Source of the DNA: a virus
Direction: 5' to 3' (one strand)
Virus record (IMG/VR): IMGVR_UViG_3300032157_000376
Coordinates: 1-41,662 of that record
DNA: 41,662 nucleotides
Numbering within the stretch: the first letter of the stretch is position 1; each line of letters begins with the position of its first letter. A program made the position numbers and the translations under genes. Shown in pieces: positions 20,060 to 28,940 of this stretch. The notes under the pieces are model-generated. The model was not told the origin of the DNA and did no database searches. It was given only the letters and a program-made list of their open reading frames with translations.

Positions 20060-20683
20060 ATGGCAGGCATGCAGCCGCCCGGGATGGATGCTCCCGGCAT
20101 GCAGCCGCCGGGCATGCATGCCGGCGAAGGTTCGGAGAGCGCTGCGCAGACCGTGCCGCAGAGGATGGTCTTCTTCGTCATACAGGGCGAATCGGCTCTC
20201 GCTCACTTCAAGGATGCGTACAAGCATCCGGATGAGCAGCTGGCCATCGAGCTCAACCTGTACGACCTGGTGGCCACGAAGTGGCGTCCGAACGAGTTTT
20301 TCGAGGAAAGCGAAGCCGCCAGGCCACGAATCGCCAACGGCTTCGCTTACATCGCCAGCACCGAGGACGGCGCGGGAGGTGTGAGCGGATCCCGAGAGCC
20401 GTTTTGGCCCAAGGAGCTCAATGCGGAGGTGTCGGACGGCGCATTGACCTGGCGCTGCATCGCGCCGGGCAGCCACGGCATCATCCCGATCTCCTCGCCG
20501 GAAGCGGGAGAAGTCGCTCCCTCAGGGCTGGCGATCGCGGACGTGTCCGTCTCCGAGAATCACAAGATTCTTTTGACGTACACCGGCGGCGAAGCCGACG
20601 TTGACTACATCGTTCCGATTGCGGTGGTGATCGACAGCAAGACGCGCGTACTGCGGCACAAGGTGCGAGTGAGGACGGAGTAG
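20060..20683 (+). CDS. Structural or accessory protein with MQPPGM repeats
   Basis: A 207-residue protein. The first 20 residues repeat MQPPGM / MDAPGM / MQPPGMHAG, a flexible methionine-proline tail. The remainder has the pattern RPRIANGFAYIAS, EPFWPKEL and VSDGALTWRC, common in phage particle proteins with small beta domains that bind or decorate tails. No signal peptide, unlike its three predecessors. GAGGTGACCC before the ATG gives a ribosome binding site. Probably a tail or capsid accessory protein. Confidence 0.6.
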   Translation: MAGMQPPGMDAPGMQPPGMHAGEGSESAAQTVPQRMVFFVIQGESALAHFKDAYKHPDEQLAIELNLYDLVATKWRPNEFFEESEAARPRIANGFAYIASTEDGAGGVSGSREPFWPKELNAEVSDGALTWRCIAPGSHGIIPISSPEAGEVAPSGLAIADVSVSENHKILLTYTGGEADVDYIVPIAVVIDSKTRVLRHKVRVRTE

Positions 20684-20695
20684 CCTCCGAGTTCG

Positions 20696-21268
20696 ATGTT
20701 CACTCCACGCTTCAGCGTCACGTTGGACATTCAGGCCGCGCGCAAGTCGTTTGCCGGCGAGCAAAAGGAAGTCAACAAGGCCGCGGCGCGCGCGCTCACG
20801 CGCACCACGACCAGCGCCCGGAAGGCGGCTGACCAGACCATGCGTCAACGCATCACGCTGAAAAGCGGTGTGGTAAAGGACGCGTTCGAGATCGTGTTCC
20901 CTTTCGGAAGTCGGTCGCTGGTGCGCGATCTGCAGGTGAGCGGCGATCCGATTCCGCTTCGTGACTGGGCCGCAAGGCGCACTCAGCGCAAGGGCGTGAC
21001 GTTCGCGGTGGTCAAGGGGCAACGGAAGGCTTACATGCGCCGCGGCCGCAAGTCGTTCATCGTGGAGCGCATTGGCGGACACGTGTTCGTGCGTACGAAC
21101 GCTGATCCACCGGGCCCGGCAAAGGCGAAGATCGCCAAGGTGTTCGGCCCCAGCCTCACACAGCGCTTCCGGACCAAACAGGTGCAGAACGCAGTGATGG
21201 CCGCGATTCGCGAGCGGTGGCCGATCGAGTTCGAGCGCGAGATGAACTACCGCAGATCCAAGCTCTGA
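20696..21268 (+). CDS. Minor tail protein Z-like (GPZ)
   Basis: A 190-residue basic protein with the pattern of prophage minor tail protein Z: a helix with NKAAARALTRTTTSARKAAD, then RITLKSG, and a C-terminal helix ending VMAAIRERWPIEFEREMNY. In lambda, Z acts late in tail completion at the head-proximal end. Here the gene is displaced to before the terminase, and its stop overlaps the start of a recombinase (TGATG). This suggests mosaic insertion or rearrangement. No other Z-like gene is seen in the tail region. Confidence 0.8.
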   Translation: MFTPRFSVTLDIQAARKSFAGEQKEVNKAAARALTRTTTSARKAADQTMRQRITLKSGVVKDAFEIVFPFGSRSLVRDLQVSGDPIPLRDWAARRTQRKGVTFAVVKGQRKAYMRRGRKSFIVERIGGHVFVRTNADPPGPAKAKIAKVFGPSLTQRFRTKQVQNAVMAAIRERWPIEFEREMNYRRSKL

Positions 21269-22401
21269 TGCGTGCCGGATCTGGTCATCTCGAGCTCGTC
21301 GGCCCGACCTGGTACCTGCGATTGCGGCTGAAGGAAGTCGATCGCGGCACGGGAGAGATCGCGACGAAGCAACGGCGCGTGACCATCGGGGACAAGGCTC
21401 TACTCCGAAGCAAGTCTGCAGCTCGCGCCGCGGCCGATCGGTGGCTCGTGTCTCAGAACCCGGAGACGCTCGAGCCTGGTGTTCAGGTGACGGTGGGCGA
21501 GTACTTGGCGCACTTCAACGCGATGCACGTCGCCCTGATGCGGCCGAGCTCGCAGCGACGGTACAAGTCGGTGATCGGCTTTCACCTGGCGCGTGAGTTC
21601 GAAGGCGAGCTACTCGAGCGGGTCGACGTTCGGCGAATCCAGACCTACATCGCGCGCATCGCGCCTACGAAGGCACGTGAAACGATCCGCAGCATCCTGG
21701 CCATCCTGCTGCAGGCGCTCGCCCAGGCGCGGCGTGATGGGTTTGCCGTGCATCGGATCGACCGGAAAGCGATCAAGCTGCCTAAGGCCTCGGCCATTGG
21801 TCGTGACAAGCGGAACATCGGAGACCAGGAGCTCATCCTGCTGCTCGAGGGCAGCGAGGATCCGTGGCGCACGTTGTGGGCTGTCATGGGGTATGCAGGG
21901 CTGAGGTGCAGCGAGGCGCTCGGCCTCACCTGGGAGCACATCGATCTCGGTGCCCAGGTGATCAAGGTCCGCCAATCGGCAGTACTCGGGAAGCTGCAGC
22001 TGCCGAAGACAGTCACGTCGAGGGCGGATGTACCCATCCTCCCCGAGCTCGCCGAGATCCTGTCCGCATATCGGGGTCGCTGGCAGGCGAACAGTCAGGG
22101 GCTGCTGTTCATCGCCCGCAATGGGAAGCCATTGAGGGCAGACAACGTACGGGTGCGGCACCTGCGACCCACCCTGAAACGACTGGGTCTGAGGCATGCC
22201 GGGATGCACGCGTTCAGGCATGGATTGCCCGCCCGATTGAACGCTATCGGGGTCTCGCCAGGCGTCGTCCAGAAGTGCATGCGACACGCTTCGCTTGAGC
22301 AAACCGAGGCGTACCTGCACGTGGGTACGGCAGATGTGCATGCAGCGCTCGATGCGGCACGCACGAGATCGGTGCGTCCCGCAGAACTCAACGGGCCGTG
22401 A
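21268..22401 (+). CDS. Second tyrosine recombinase inside the structural module
   Basis: A 377-residue tyrosine recombinase with the complete active site: R213 (GLRCSEALGL), K247 (PKTVTSRADVPI), H314 and R317 (HAFRHG), H340 (CMRHAS) and Y349 (TEAYLH). An N-terminal arm domain (ELVGPTWYLRLR) resembles phage integrases that begin with an AP2-like fold, and residues 75-175 form the SAM-like core-binding domain. It points with the late genes and is coupled to tail protein Z by TGATG. Distinct in sequence from the integrase at 1-1020. It could be a relic of a satellite or other element, an Xer-like resolvase, or an alternative integrase. Confidence 0.88.
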   Translation: MRAGSGHLELVGPTWYLRLRLKEVDRGTGEIATKQRRVTIGDKALLRSKSAARAAADRWLVSQNPETLEPGVQVTVGEYLAHFNAMHVALMRPSSQRRYKSVIGFHLAREFEGELLERVDVRRIQTYIARIAPTKARETIRSILAILLQALAQARRDGFAVHRIDRKAIKLPKASAIGRDKRNIGDQELILLLEGSEDPWRTLWAVMGYAGLRCSEALGLTWEHIDLGAQVIKVRQSAVLGKLQLPKTVTSRADVPILPELAEILSAYRGRWQANSQGLLFIARNGKPLRADNVRVRHLRPTLKRLGLRHAGMHAFRHGLPARLNAIGVSPGVVQKCMRHASLEQTEAYLHVGTADVHAALDAARTRSVRPAELNGP

Positions 22402-22595
22402 CAGTTTGTGACAAGGCCCGCTCGCCGAGCCTTTAGGACAAGGCATTCGGAGAGCGAGTGTTACCACGCATTAGTTTCCATTCAAGCGAGGGCCCGGCTG
22501 ATCACGGGTCCTCCTGGCCCTTTACGGGTGGGTGGCCAGCGGCGCGCAAAAAGTCGCTAGATTTGGGGGCGCCTATGCGCCACCAGCCCTGACCC
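22402..22595. other. Intergenic region before the terminase, candidate cos site
   Basis: Non-coding stretch of about 195 bp between the second recombinase and the Nu1-like small terminase. Lambda-type phages with Nu1/A terminases carry cos here. GC-rich elements such as GGGGGCGCC (near 22565-22573) and the small hairpin GGCGC-CTAT-GCGCC just before the terminase gene fit a nicking region, but no known cosN is recognised. A weak hairpin (AAGGC/GCCTT, near 22413) may end the upstream transcript. If the second recombinase is active, its att site could also be here. Confidence 0.35.
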
Positions 22596-23111
22596 ATGGC
22601 CATGCAGGCAAAGCTCTGGACGGTGAGCGAGCTTTCGGTCGAGCTCGACGTCGATCGGCGGACCATGGCCAAGCGCCTGGAAGGCCTCGAGCCGGACGAG
22701 AACGAGACCGACCAGGCGGGTCGACAGCACCGCAAGTACCGCCTGGCCCGGGTGTTCGGTCATCTGGTCGAAGGCGATGACGGTGCGCTCAAGCTCGACG
22801 ATGAGCGGGCGCGCCTCGCGAAAGAGCAGGCGGACCGCGCGGCCATGGACAACGAGGTCCGCCGCGGCGAGCTGCTCGACGCGAACCTGGTCGGCGAGGA
22901 CCTCGAGCGGGCGCTCGTGTCCTTCCGTCAAAAATTGCTGAGCGCGGCCACGAAGCTCGCGCCTCTGGTGAACCCGGCGAATCCGAATGCAGCTCGAGAC
23001 ACCATCCAGATCGAGCTCGAGAGGATCCTTGCCGAGCTCGCTCAGCATTTCGACGAAACAGCATCGGCGCAACTTCGCGCTGATGATGAAGAAAAGGGCG
23101 GCGACACTTAA
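22596..23111 (+). CDS. Terminase small subunit (Nu1-like)
   Basis: A 171-residue protein with N-terminal winged-helix DNA-binding domain (LWTVSELSVELDVDRRTMAKRL) as in lambda Nu1 and DUF1441 proteins, a helical centre (LDDERARLAKEQADRAAMDNE) and a C-terminal segment that would contact the large subunit. It should recognise cos DNA and stimulate the large subunit. The start is ATG 22596 or 22602. Its 3' end overlaps the large-subunit gene by about 29 bp. Confidence 0.85.
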   Translation: MAMQAKLWTVSELSVELDVDRRTMAKRLEGLEPDENETDQAGRQHRKYRLARVFGHLVEGDDGALKLDDERARLAKEQADRAAMDNEVRRGELLDANLVGEDLERALVSFRQKLLSAATKLAPLVNPANPNAARDTIQIELERILAELAQHFDETASAQLRADDEEKGGDT

Positions 23112-24990
23112 ACCGCCCCCGCGGCTCAAGGTTTCGGAATGGGCGGACGCGTATCGGCAACTGAGCCGCGAGACTGCTGCAGAGCCTGGTCAGTTCAGCA
23201 CCAACCGCGTGCCGTGGGCCCGCGAGTGGATGGATGCGTTCAATGATCCGGAGACGTCCGAGATCTGGGTGATGAAGAGCGCGCAGGTCGCCTGGACCAC
23301 GACGCTCGAAAACGTCATCGCCTACTTCGCGGATCAGGATCCGTCGCCGACGATGTTGGCGCAGCCGACGCTGCAGGTCGCGGAGGACTTTTCGAAGACG
23401 CGCCTGGCACCGATGGCGCGCGACACGCCGAAGCTTCGCGGGAAGTTTTCGGACGCGAAGACGCGCGACAGCAGCAACACGCTGCTGCGAAAGAAGTTTC
23501 CGGGCGGGCATTTGATTCTGTCCGGCGCGAACTCGCCGGCGGGCCTCGCGGCTCATCCGATCCGAATCTTTCTCGCCGACGAGATCGACCGGTATCCGCC
23601 GAGCGCCGGCACGGAGGGCGATCCGTTGAGCCTCGGCATCAAGCGAACGCAGGCCTTCTGGAATCGCAAGATCGGAGGTGGGTCAACACCGACGATCAAG
23701 GGCGCGAGCGCGATCGATGCGCGGCACAAGACCGGGGACGAGCGGCAGTGGTGGGTGCCGTGTCCGCATTGCGAAGAGTTTCAGGTCCTCAAATGGGCGC
23801 AGGTGAAGTTCGATCCCGCGGATCCGGACACCGCGCGCTACGGCTGCGAGCATTGCGGCGTGTTGTGGACGGACGTCGAGCGCTGGGCCGCGACAATGCT
23901 CGGCGAGTGGCGCGCGCAGAAGCCCTTCAAGGGGATTCGCAGTTACCACATCAACGCGATCGCCTCGACGTTCGTGCGATTGCCGGAGCTGGTGCGCGAG
24001 TTCCTCGAGGCGAAGAAGGATCCCGAGAAGCTCAAGACCTTCACCAACACGTCGCTCGCCGAGACGTGGGAAGAGACTGGCGGGCAGACGGTCGAGCACG
24101 GCTCACTGCTCGAGCGACGTGAAACGTACAACCTGAAGAGCATCCCGGAAGGGGTGCTGCTGATCACCGCCGGAGTCGACACCCAAGACGATCGCGTCGA
24201 GATCCAGCTCAACGGCTGGGGAGCGGACGAGGAGAACTGGATCCTCGAGCAGATCATTGTGCGTGGTGACCCGGACAGCCTCGCGTTCTGGAAGAACGAC
24301 GTGGATCCACATCTGCTCTCGCGATTCGTAACGGCCGACGGCCGCGAGCTCGCGATCGAAGCTGTGTGCATCGACTCCGGCGGTCACCACACGCAACGCG
24401 TGTACGACTTCGTGGTGTCGCGCAAGCGCCGTCGCGTGTATGCGATCAAGGGCCGCGGCGGGCCTGGCGTGCTCGCCTGGCCGAAGAAGGTTCGGCGCGG
24501 AGGCAAGTCTCGCGCGAGCGTGTACGTGCTCGGCGTCGACACCATCAAGGCGATCCTGTACGGACGCCTGCGCCACGTGAATGAACCAGGCCCTAGCTAC
24601 ATTCACTTGCCGGCGTCGGTCGAAGAGGAATTCTGCAAGCAGCTCACCAGTGAGCGAGCCCGGCCGAAGCTGCACAAGGGCCGGCAGATCCTGGTCTGGG
24701 AGCCGAAGTCGAACGACATTCGGCAGGAAGCCCAAGACTGCTGGATCTACGCGTATGCCGCGATGTTAGGGCGCGGTGGTCCGAAGCACCTTCACAAGCT
24801 CGCGACGGGGCGCGTGCGTCGCACGACGAAGGCGCCGCCCGTAACGATTGAACAAGAGGCTGCGTCTGCCGAGGCGCAGGCCGCGACCGAACAGCCGGCA
24901 GTCGCGGAATCGCCGCGAACGCCGGCGCCGCGGCCGCCGACCCGCATGGGTGGTGGTCGATTCCCACGAAAAGGATGGTTTCGCCGATGA
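23083..24990 (+). CDS. Terminase large subunit (GpA family)
   Basis: A 635-residue packaging motor, close to the 641 of lambda A. The ATPase half has a deviant Walker A (VMKSAQVAWTT; lambda gpA is also deviant), Walker B IRIFLADEID, and LILSGANSPAGLAAHPIRI. A zinc-like CPHCEEF and CEHCG pair lies near residues 225-270. The nuclease half begins near 360 (ITAGVDTQDDRVEIQ) with acidic residues for metal binding, then AVCIDSGGHHT. Cuts DNA and pumps it into the prohead. The ATG at 23083 is chosen for the overlap with the small subunit; a second ATG follows directly. Confidence 0.93.
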   Translation: MMKKRAATLKPPPRLKVSEWADAYRQLSRETAAEPGQFSTNRVPWAREWMDAFNDPETSEIWVMKSAQVAWTTTLENVIAYFADQDPSPTMLAQPTLQVAEDFSKTRLAPMARDTPKLRGKFSDAKTRDSSNTLLRKKFPGGHLILSGANSPAGLAAHPIRIFLADEIDRYPPSAGTEGDPLSLGIKRTQAFWNRKIGGGSTPTIKGASAIDARHKTGDERQWWVPCPHCEEFQVLKWAQVKFDPADPDTARYGCEHCGVLWTDVERWAATMLGEWRAQKPFKGIRSYHINAIASTFVRLPELVREFLEAKKDPEKLKTFTNTSLAETWEETGGQTVEHGSLLERRETYNLKSIPEGVLLITAGVDTQDDRVEIQLNGWGADEENWILEQIIVRGDPDSLAFWKNDVDPHLLSRFVTADGRELAIEAVCIDSGGHHTQRVYDFVVSRKRRRVYAIKGRGGPGVLAWPKKVRRGGKSRASVYVLGVDTIKAILYGRLRHVNEPGPSYIHLPASVEEEFCKQLTSERARPKLHKGRQILVWEPKSNDIRQEAQDCWIYAYAAMLGRGGPKHLHKLATGRVRRTTKAPPVTIEQEAASAEAQAATEQPAVAESPRTPAPRPPTRMGGGRFPRKGWFRR

Positions 24991-25229
24991 GTGGTATCAC
25001 GCTCGCACAAGCTCAGCAGGTGCTCGACGCGCTGATCCAGGCGCAGATCGCCGATCCATCGGGATCGATCGGAAGCGTCACGGTCAATGGACGCACGGTC
25101 ACGTATCGAAACGCCGAAGACGTGATCAAGCTGATCAACTACTGGCGAGGCATCGTGGCGGAGAAGTCCCGCATCGCGGCCGGCGATTCGCGTCTCAGCA
25201 TGAAGCGCGCTTCGTTCAGGGGCTGCTGA
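24987..25229 (+). CDS. Head-tail joining protein gpW-like
   Basis: An 80-residue protein between terminase and portal, the place of lambda gpW. Helix (LAQAQQVLDALIQAQIA), beta hairpin (GSIGSVTVNGRTVTYR) and second helix (NAEDVIKLINYWRGIV) match the gpW fold. It stabilises packaged DNA and prepares the head for tail joining. ATGA overlap with the terminase; TGATG overlap with the portal. Confidence 0.85.
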   Translation: MSGITLAQAQQVLDALIQAQIADPSGSIGSVTVNGRTVTYRNAEDVIKLINYWRGIVAEKSRIAAGDSRLSMKRASFRGC

Positions 25230-26761
25230 TGAGCTGGCTCGACCGGTACGTCATCAGCAAGATTTCGCCTAAGTGGGCCCTGCAGCGCATGCGCTACGAG
25301 CGCGGCGTGAAAGCGTTCTACGAGGCCGCAGACCCGAGCCGCCTGCACAAGTGGCGGAACGACCGGCGCAGCGCCAACGCTCAGAACGAGCGGGCCGCCT
25401 TGCCGATCCGGTCGCAGGCCAGGCACCTCGACGAAAACCACGACATCGCGTCGGGAATCCTCGATGTGCTTGTTGCACGCACGGTGGGCGGTGGCATCCA
25501 GCCCGAGCCGCAAGTGTTGCTCGAGAACGGGAAGCCCGCGGACGAGGTGAATCGGCAGCTGCTGGATCTGTTCGAGGATTGGCGATTCCGCCCCGAGGTG
25601 ACGTGGCAGCACGACTACTACTCGCTGCAGCGCCTCGCAGCGCGTTCGTGGCTGCGTGACGGCGAGGTCTTCGCGCAGCTGATTCTTGGCACGGCGCCTG
25701 GGCTCGATCACGGCACGATCGTTCCGTTCTCGATCGAAGCGCTTGAGTCGGACTTCGTGCCGCTCGATCACTCGGATCCGTCGAAGGGAATCATCCAGGG
25801 CATCGAGGTAACCCAGTGGGGTCGCCCGAAGGCGTACCACGTTTACAAGCAGCATCCGGGCGACAACGGAATTGCGCTAACCACCGAGCGCAAAGTGATC
25901 ACTGCCGACAAGATGCTGCACCTCGCGTTCCGCAAGCGACTGCACCAGCTGCGCGGCGTCTCAGTGTTCGCGAACGTCCTGAACCGGCTCGATGACGTCA
26001 AGGAAATCGATGAAGCCGAGCGAGTAGCTGCGCGGGTGGCCGCATCGATGGCGGCCGCGATCGTGAAGGGAGCGGGGCAGGATTATGAGGCGCCCGAGGA
26101 GACGGACGGCCAGGGCAATCCGATCCCTCGAGAGATGGAGTTTCAAGCGGGCCTCATTTTCGACGACCTGCAGCCTGGCGAGTCAATTCAGACGATCGAT
26201 ACCAAGCGCCCGAACAACGCGCTGATACCGTTTCGCGATTCGCAGCTGCGCGCTGCAGCCTCCGGCACCGGCGCGTCGTTCTCCTCGATCTCGAAGAATT
26301 ACAACGGCACGTACTCGGCGCAGCGCCAGGAGCTCGTCGAGCAGGACGAGATCTACCAGATGCTCGCCGGCCCGATCGTCTATCGCTTCTGCCAGCCCGT
26401 GTGGGACGGCTTCGTCGACGCATCGCTCGCCGCCGGCGTGCTCAAGCTGCCTCCGGGCGTCAACAAGCGGACGCTCTACGACTGCACGCACACTGGCCCC
26501 TCGATGCCGTGGATCGATCCGGTGAAGGAAATCGAGGCGCAGGTCACGGCCATGAAGTGGGCAATAACCTCGCGCAGCAAGGTGATCCGCGCGCGGGGAG
26601 ATAACCCCGACCAGGTAAATCGCGAAATTGTCCGCGACGCCGCCGAGCTCGAGCGTCTCGGCATCGAGCCAATTGGCGACGGTGGCGCGCAGAAGTCGAG
26701 CGGCGCCGCGCGGGAAGACGAAACGACCAATCCCCCGGGCAACCCGCCCGAGCAGGAGTAG
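25229..26761 (+). CDS. Portal protein (lambda gpB family)
   Basis: A 510-residue portal that forms the dodecameric ring through which DNA enters and to which tails attach. Typical features are LDENHDIASGILDVLV, the beta domain with FEDWRF and DGEVFAQLI, KMLHLAFRKRLHQLRGVSVF and GASFSSISKNYNGTYSAQRQE. The last 40 residues are polar. The start at 25229 is set by the TGATG overlap with gpW and by MSWLDRYVISKISPKWAL matching portal N-termini. Confidence 0.92.
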   Translation: MSWLDRYVISKISPKWALQRMRYERGVKAFYEAADPSRLHKWRNDRRSANAQNERAALPIRSQARHLDENHDIASGILDVLVARTVGGGIQPEPQVLLENGKPADEVNRQLLDLFEDWRFRPEVTWQHDYYSLQRLAARSWLRDGEVFAQLILGTAPGLDHGTIVPFSIEALESDFVPLDHSDPSKGIIQGIEVTQWGRPKAYHVYKQHPGDNGIALTTERKVITADKMLHLAFRKRLHQLRGVSVFANVLNRLDDVKEIDEAERVAARVAASMAAAIVKGAGQDYEAPEETDGQGNPIPREMEFQAGLIFDDLQPGESIQTIDTKRPNNALIPFRDSQLRAAASGTGASFSSISKNYNGTYSAQRQELVEQDEIYQMLAGPIVYRFCQPVWDGFVDASLAAGVLKLPPGVNKRTLYDCTHTGPSMPWIDPVKEIEAQVTAMKWAITSRSKVIRARGDNPDQVNREIVRDAAELERLGIEPIGDGGAQKSSGAAREDETTNPPGNPPEQE

Positions 26762-26763
26762 AC

Positions 26764-28827
26764 ATGACGATCAAGATCCAGGCCGCGGGCAGCAAGCGCG
26801 CGGAGATCCTCATTCACGAGCCGATTGGCGAGAACTGGTATGGCGACGGTTTGACGTCGCGCCGGTTCGCAAAGGACTTGGAGGCGCTCGGTCAGGTCGA
26901 CGAGATTCTCGTGCGCATCAACAGCCCAGGTGGCGCGGTCTTCGACTCGATCGCCATCTACAACGCACTCAAGGGACACGGCGCGAAGATCGAAGTGCTC
27001 GTCGAAGGACTCGCGGCCTCAGGTGCGTCGATCATCGCGATGGCCGGGTCGAACATCCAAATCGCGCTCGGTGCGATGTTCATGATCCACAACCCCTGGA
27101 CGATCGCCATGGGTGAGGCCGACGACCTTCGAGAGGTCGCCGACATGCTCGACCAGGTCGCCGAGTCGATGATCGACATCTACCAAGCGCAGACGGGCCT
27201 TGAGCGTAAGGAGCTCAAGTCCATTCTGGACGCGGAGACGTGGTACGGCGCCTCCGCCGCGGTCGAGAAGGGCTTTGCCGACGAAACCGTCGGCGACGCT
27301 GCGGAGGACGACGAGAATAAAGCGTCCTTCCGGGAGCGCGTGGCCGCACTCGGCCAAAAATTTCGTGTCGCGGCGGACAAACAGTCGCTGCGCATCGCTG
27401 CAAGTTTTATCAAGTCGGCATCCGCCGACGCTACCAGGAGAAAAGAGATGGAGCCAAAAGGTGCGTCGGCTTTGACCGCCGACGATTTGAAGAAGGCCGA
27501 AGCGGCCGCGGTCGCCGCGGCCCGCAAGGCGGAAGCGGAGCGACGTTCGGTGATCCGTACCGCGTTCGGAAAGTTCGCGACTCTGCATCGCGATCTGCTG
27601 GACGCGTGCCTCGAGGATCAGGATTGCACGGCCGAAGTCGCGCAGCAGAAGCTGCTCGCGAAGCTCGGTGAAGGTGCAACTCCGGCCGCCGGCGCCGGCG
27701 CCGTGGTCATCACGCAGGACGAGCGCGAGAAGTTCCTCGCGGGTGCGGAGAACGCGATTCTCGTGCGCGCGGGTCTCGCCAAGCCGGAAGCCGGCAACGA
27801 GTTCCGTGGCATGGGTATCGCCGACCTGGCGGTCGCCTCGCTTCGCCGCGCCAACATCACGGTGGCCGGCCTGACGCGCTCGCAGATCGCGTCGCGCGTC
27901 TTCGCCACGCACACCACGAGCGACTTCCCGAACCTGCTGTCGAACACGGCCGGCAAGGTGCTGCGCAAGGCCTACGGCGAGTTCGCGCACAACTGGAAAA
28001 AGTGCTTCGCCAAGGGCAGCGTGTCGGACTTCAAGGTTCACCCGCGCATCCAGGTGGGCTCGTTCGATGCCCTTGCCACGATTCCGGAAGGTGGTGAGTA
28101 CACCTACGGGACGACCAAGGAAGAGTACGAAAACGCCTCGGCCAGCACGAAGGGCAAGGCGATCCAGTTCACCCGCCAGATGCTGATCAACGATGACCTC
28201 GGCGGCTTCCTCAACCGCTCCATGCAGATGGGCCGGGCTGCCGCGCGCACCGTGAACTCCGACGCATTCACCTACCTGATCAGCGGGTCTTCGGGTCACG
28301 GCCCGACGATGGCTGACACGGGTCAGATGTTCAACACGACCGCGGTGACCACGCCCGGCGGACACGCGAACCTGACGAGCTCGGGCACGGCGATCAGCGT
28401 GACGTCGATCGGCGTGGGCCGCACCGCGATGCGCAAGCAAAAGGACAAGGCGCTCAAGCAGACGCTGAACATCGAGCCGAAGGTGTTGCTCTGCTCGGTC
28501 CTCAAGGAGGATCTCGCGAACGAGATCGTGAAGTCCCGGACCAAGGATGGTCAGTCGAACAGCGCAATCATCAACGTGCACGCCGACCGCGTGGAAGTGG
28601 TGAGCGACCCGGTGATCGATGGGCTGAACTCCGGCCTGTCCTGGTACCTGCTGGCGAATCCGCTGGACGTGCCGATCCTCGAGGTGGTGTTCCTCGACGG
28701 CGTCGAGGAACCCTTCATCGACGAGCGCATCGAGTTCTCGACCGATGCCCTCGACCTGAAGGTGCGCCTGGATTACGGCGTGGGCAACGGCGACTGGCGC
28801 GGCGGTTACAAGAACGTCGGAGCCTGA
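26764..28827 (+). CDS. Head maturation protease fused to major capsid protein
   Basis: A 687-residue fusion. Residues 1-185 are a ClpP-type head protease: RINSPGGAVFDSIAIY, catalytic S86 in EGLAASGAS, H109 in MIHNPW. Residues about 229-330 are helical and charged, suitable as scaffold (DDLKKAEAAAVAAARKAEAE). Residues about 335-687 are the capsid subunit (ALATIPEGGEYTYG, MLINDDLGGFLNR, VLLCSVLKEDLANEIV). Separate genes for protease and capsid are more usual. An in-frame ATG at residue 229 has a strong internal ribosome binding site, so a separate scaffold-capsid product is probable, with the protease cutting off the scaffold during maturation. Confidence 0.9.
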   Translation: MTIKIQAAGSKRAEILIHEPIGENWYGDGLTSRRFAKDLEALGQVDEILVRINSPGGAVFDSIAIYNALKGHGAKIEVLVEGLAASGASIIAMAGSNIQIALGAMFMIHNPWTIAMGEADDLREVADMLDQVAESMIDIYQAQTGLERKELKSILDAETWYGASAAVEKGFADETVGDAAEDDENKASFRERVAALGQKFRVAADKQSLRIAASFIKSASADATRRKEMEPKGASALTADDLKKAEAAAVAAARKAEAERRSVIRTAFGKFATLHRDLLDACLEDQDCTAEVAQQKLLAKLGEGATPAAGAGAVVITQDEREKFLAGAENAILVRAGLAKPEAGNEFRGMGIADLAVASLRRANITVAGLTRSQIASRVFATHTTSDFPNLLSNTAGKVLRKAYGEFAHNWKKCFAKGSVSDFKVHPRIQVGSFDALATIPEGGEYTYGTTKEEYENASASTKGKAIQFTRQMLINDDLGGFLNRSMQMGRAAARTVNSDAFTYLISGSSGHGPTMADTGQMFNTTAVTTPGGHANLTSSGTAISVTSIGVGRTAMRKQKDKALKQTLNIEPKVLLCSVLKEDLANEIVKSRTKDGQSNSAIINVHADRVEVVSDPVIDGLNSGLSWYLLANPLDVPILEVVFLDGVEEPFIDERIEFSTDALDLKVRLDYGVGNGDWRGGYKNVGA
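27436..27450 (+). promoter_or_regulatory. Internal ribosome binding site and start in the protease-capsid gene
   Basis: AGGAG (27436-27440), 7 bp, then ATG at 27448-27450, in frame with the fusion. Would yield a 459-residue scaffold-capsid protein, comparable to internal starts such as lambda Nu3 inside C. Confidence 0.65.
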
Positions 28828-28836
28828 TCCTGCGCG

Positions 28837-28854
28837 AGTGCAGACGTCTGCACT
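28837..28854. repeat. 18-bp perfect palindrome
   Basis: AGTGCAGACGTCTGCACT, fully self-complementary, between the capsid stop and the terminator. Could be an operator, or only an RNA element. Confidence 0.6.
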
Positions 28855-28862
28855 GATGACCT

Positions 28863-28894
28863 GACGGCCCGCTTCGGCGGGCCGTCTGCTTTTT
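28863..28894 (+). terminator. Strong rho-independent terminator after the capsid gene
   Basis: GACGGCCCGC (28863-28872), TTCG tetraloop, GCGGGCCGTC (28877-28886), then TGCTTTTT. It divides head morphogenesis into two transcription blocks or tunes capsid against downstream expression. Confidence 0.9.
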
Positions 28895-28940
28895 GATTCT
28901 GATAATCCGCAATTCCGCGGACTCCCTGAAGGAGATTTCA

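Noticed and set aside
22402-22595. tRNA gene or tRNA fragment used as attachment site
   Set aside because: No cloverleaf, TTC-loop or acceptor stem could be formed from the sequence.
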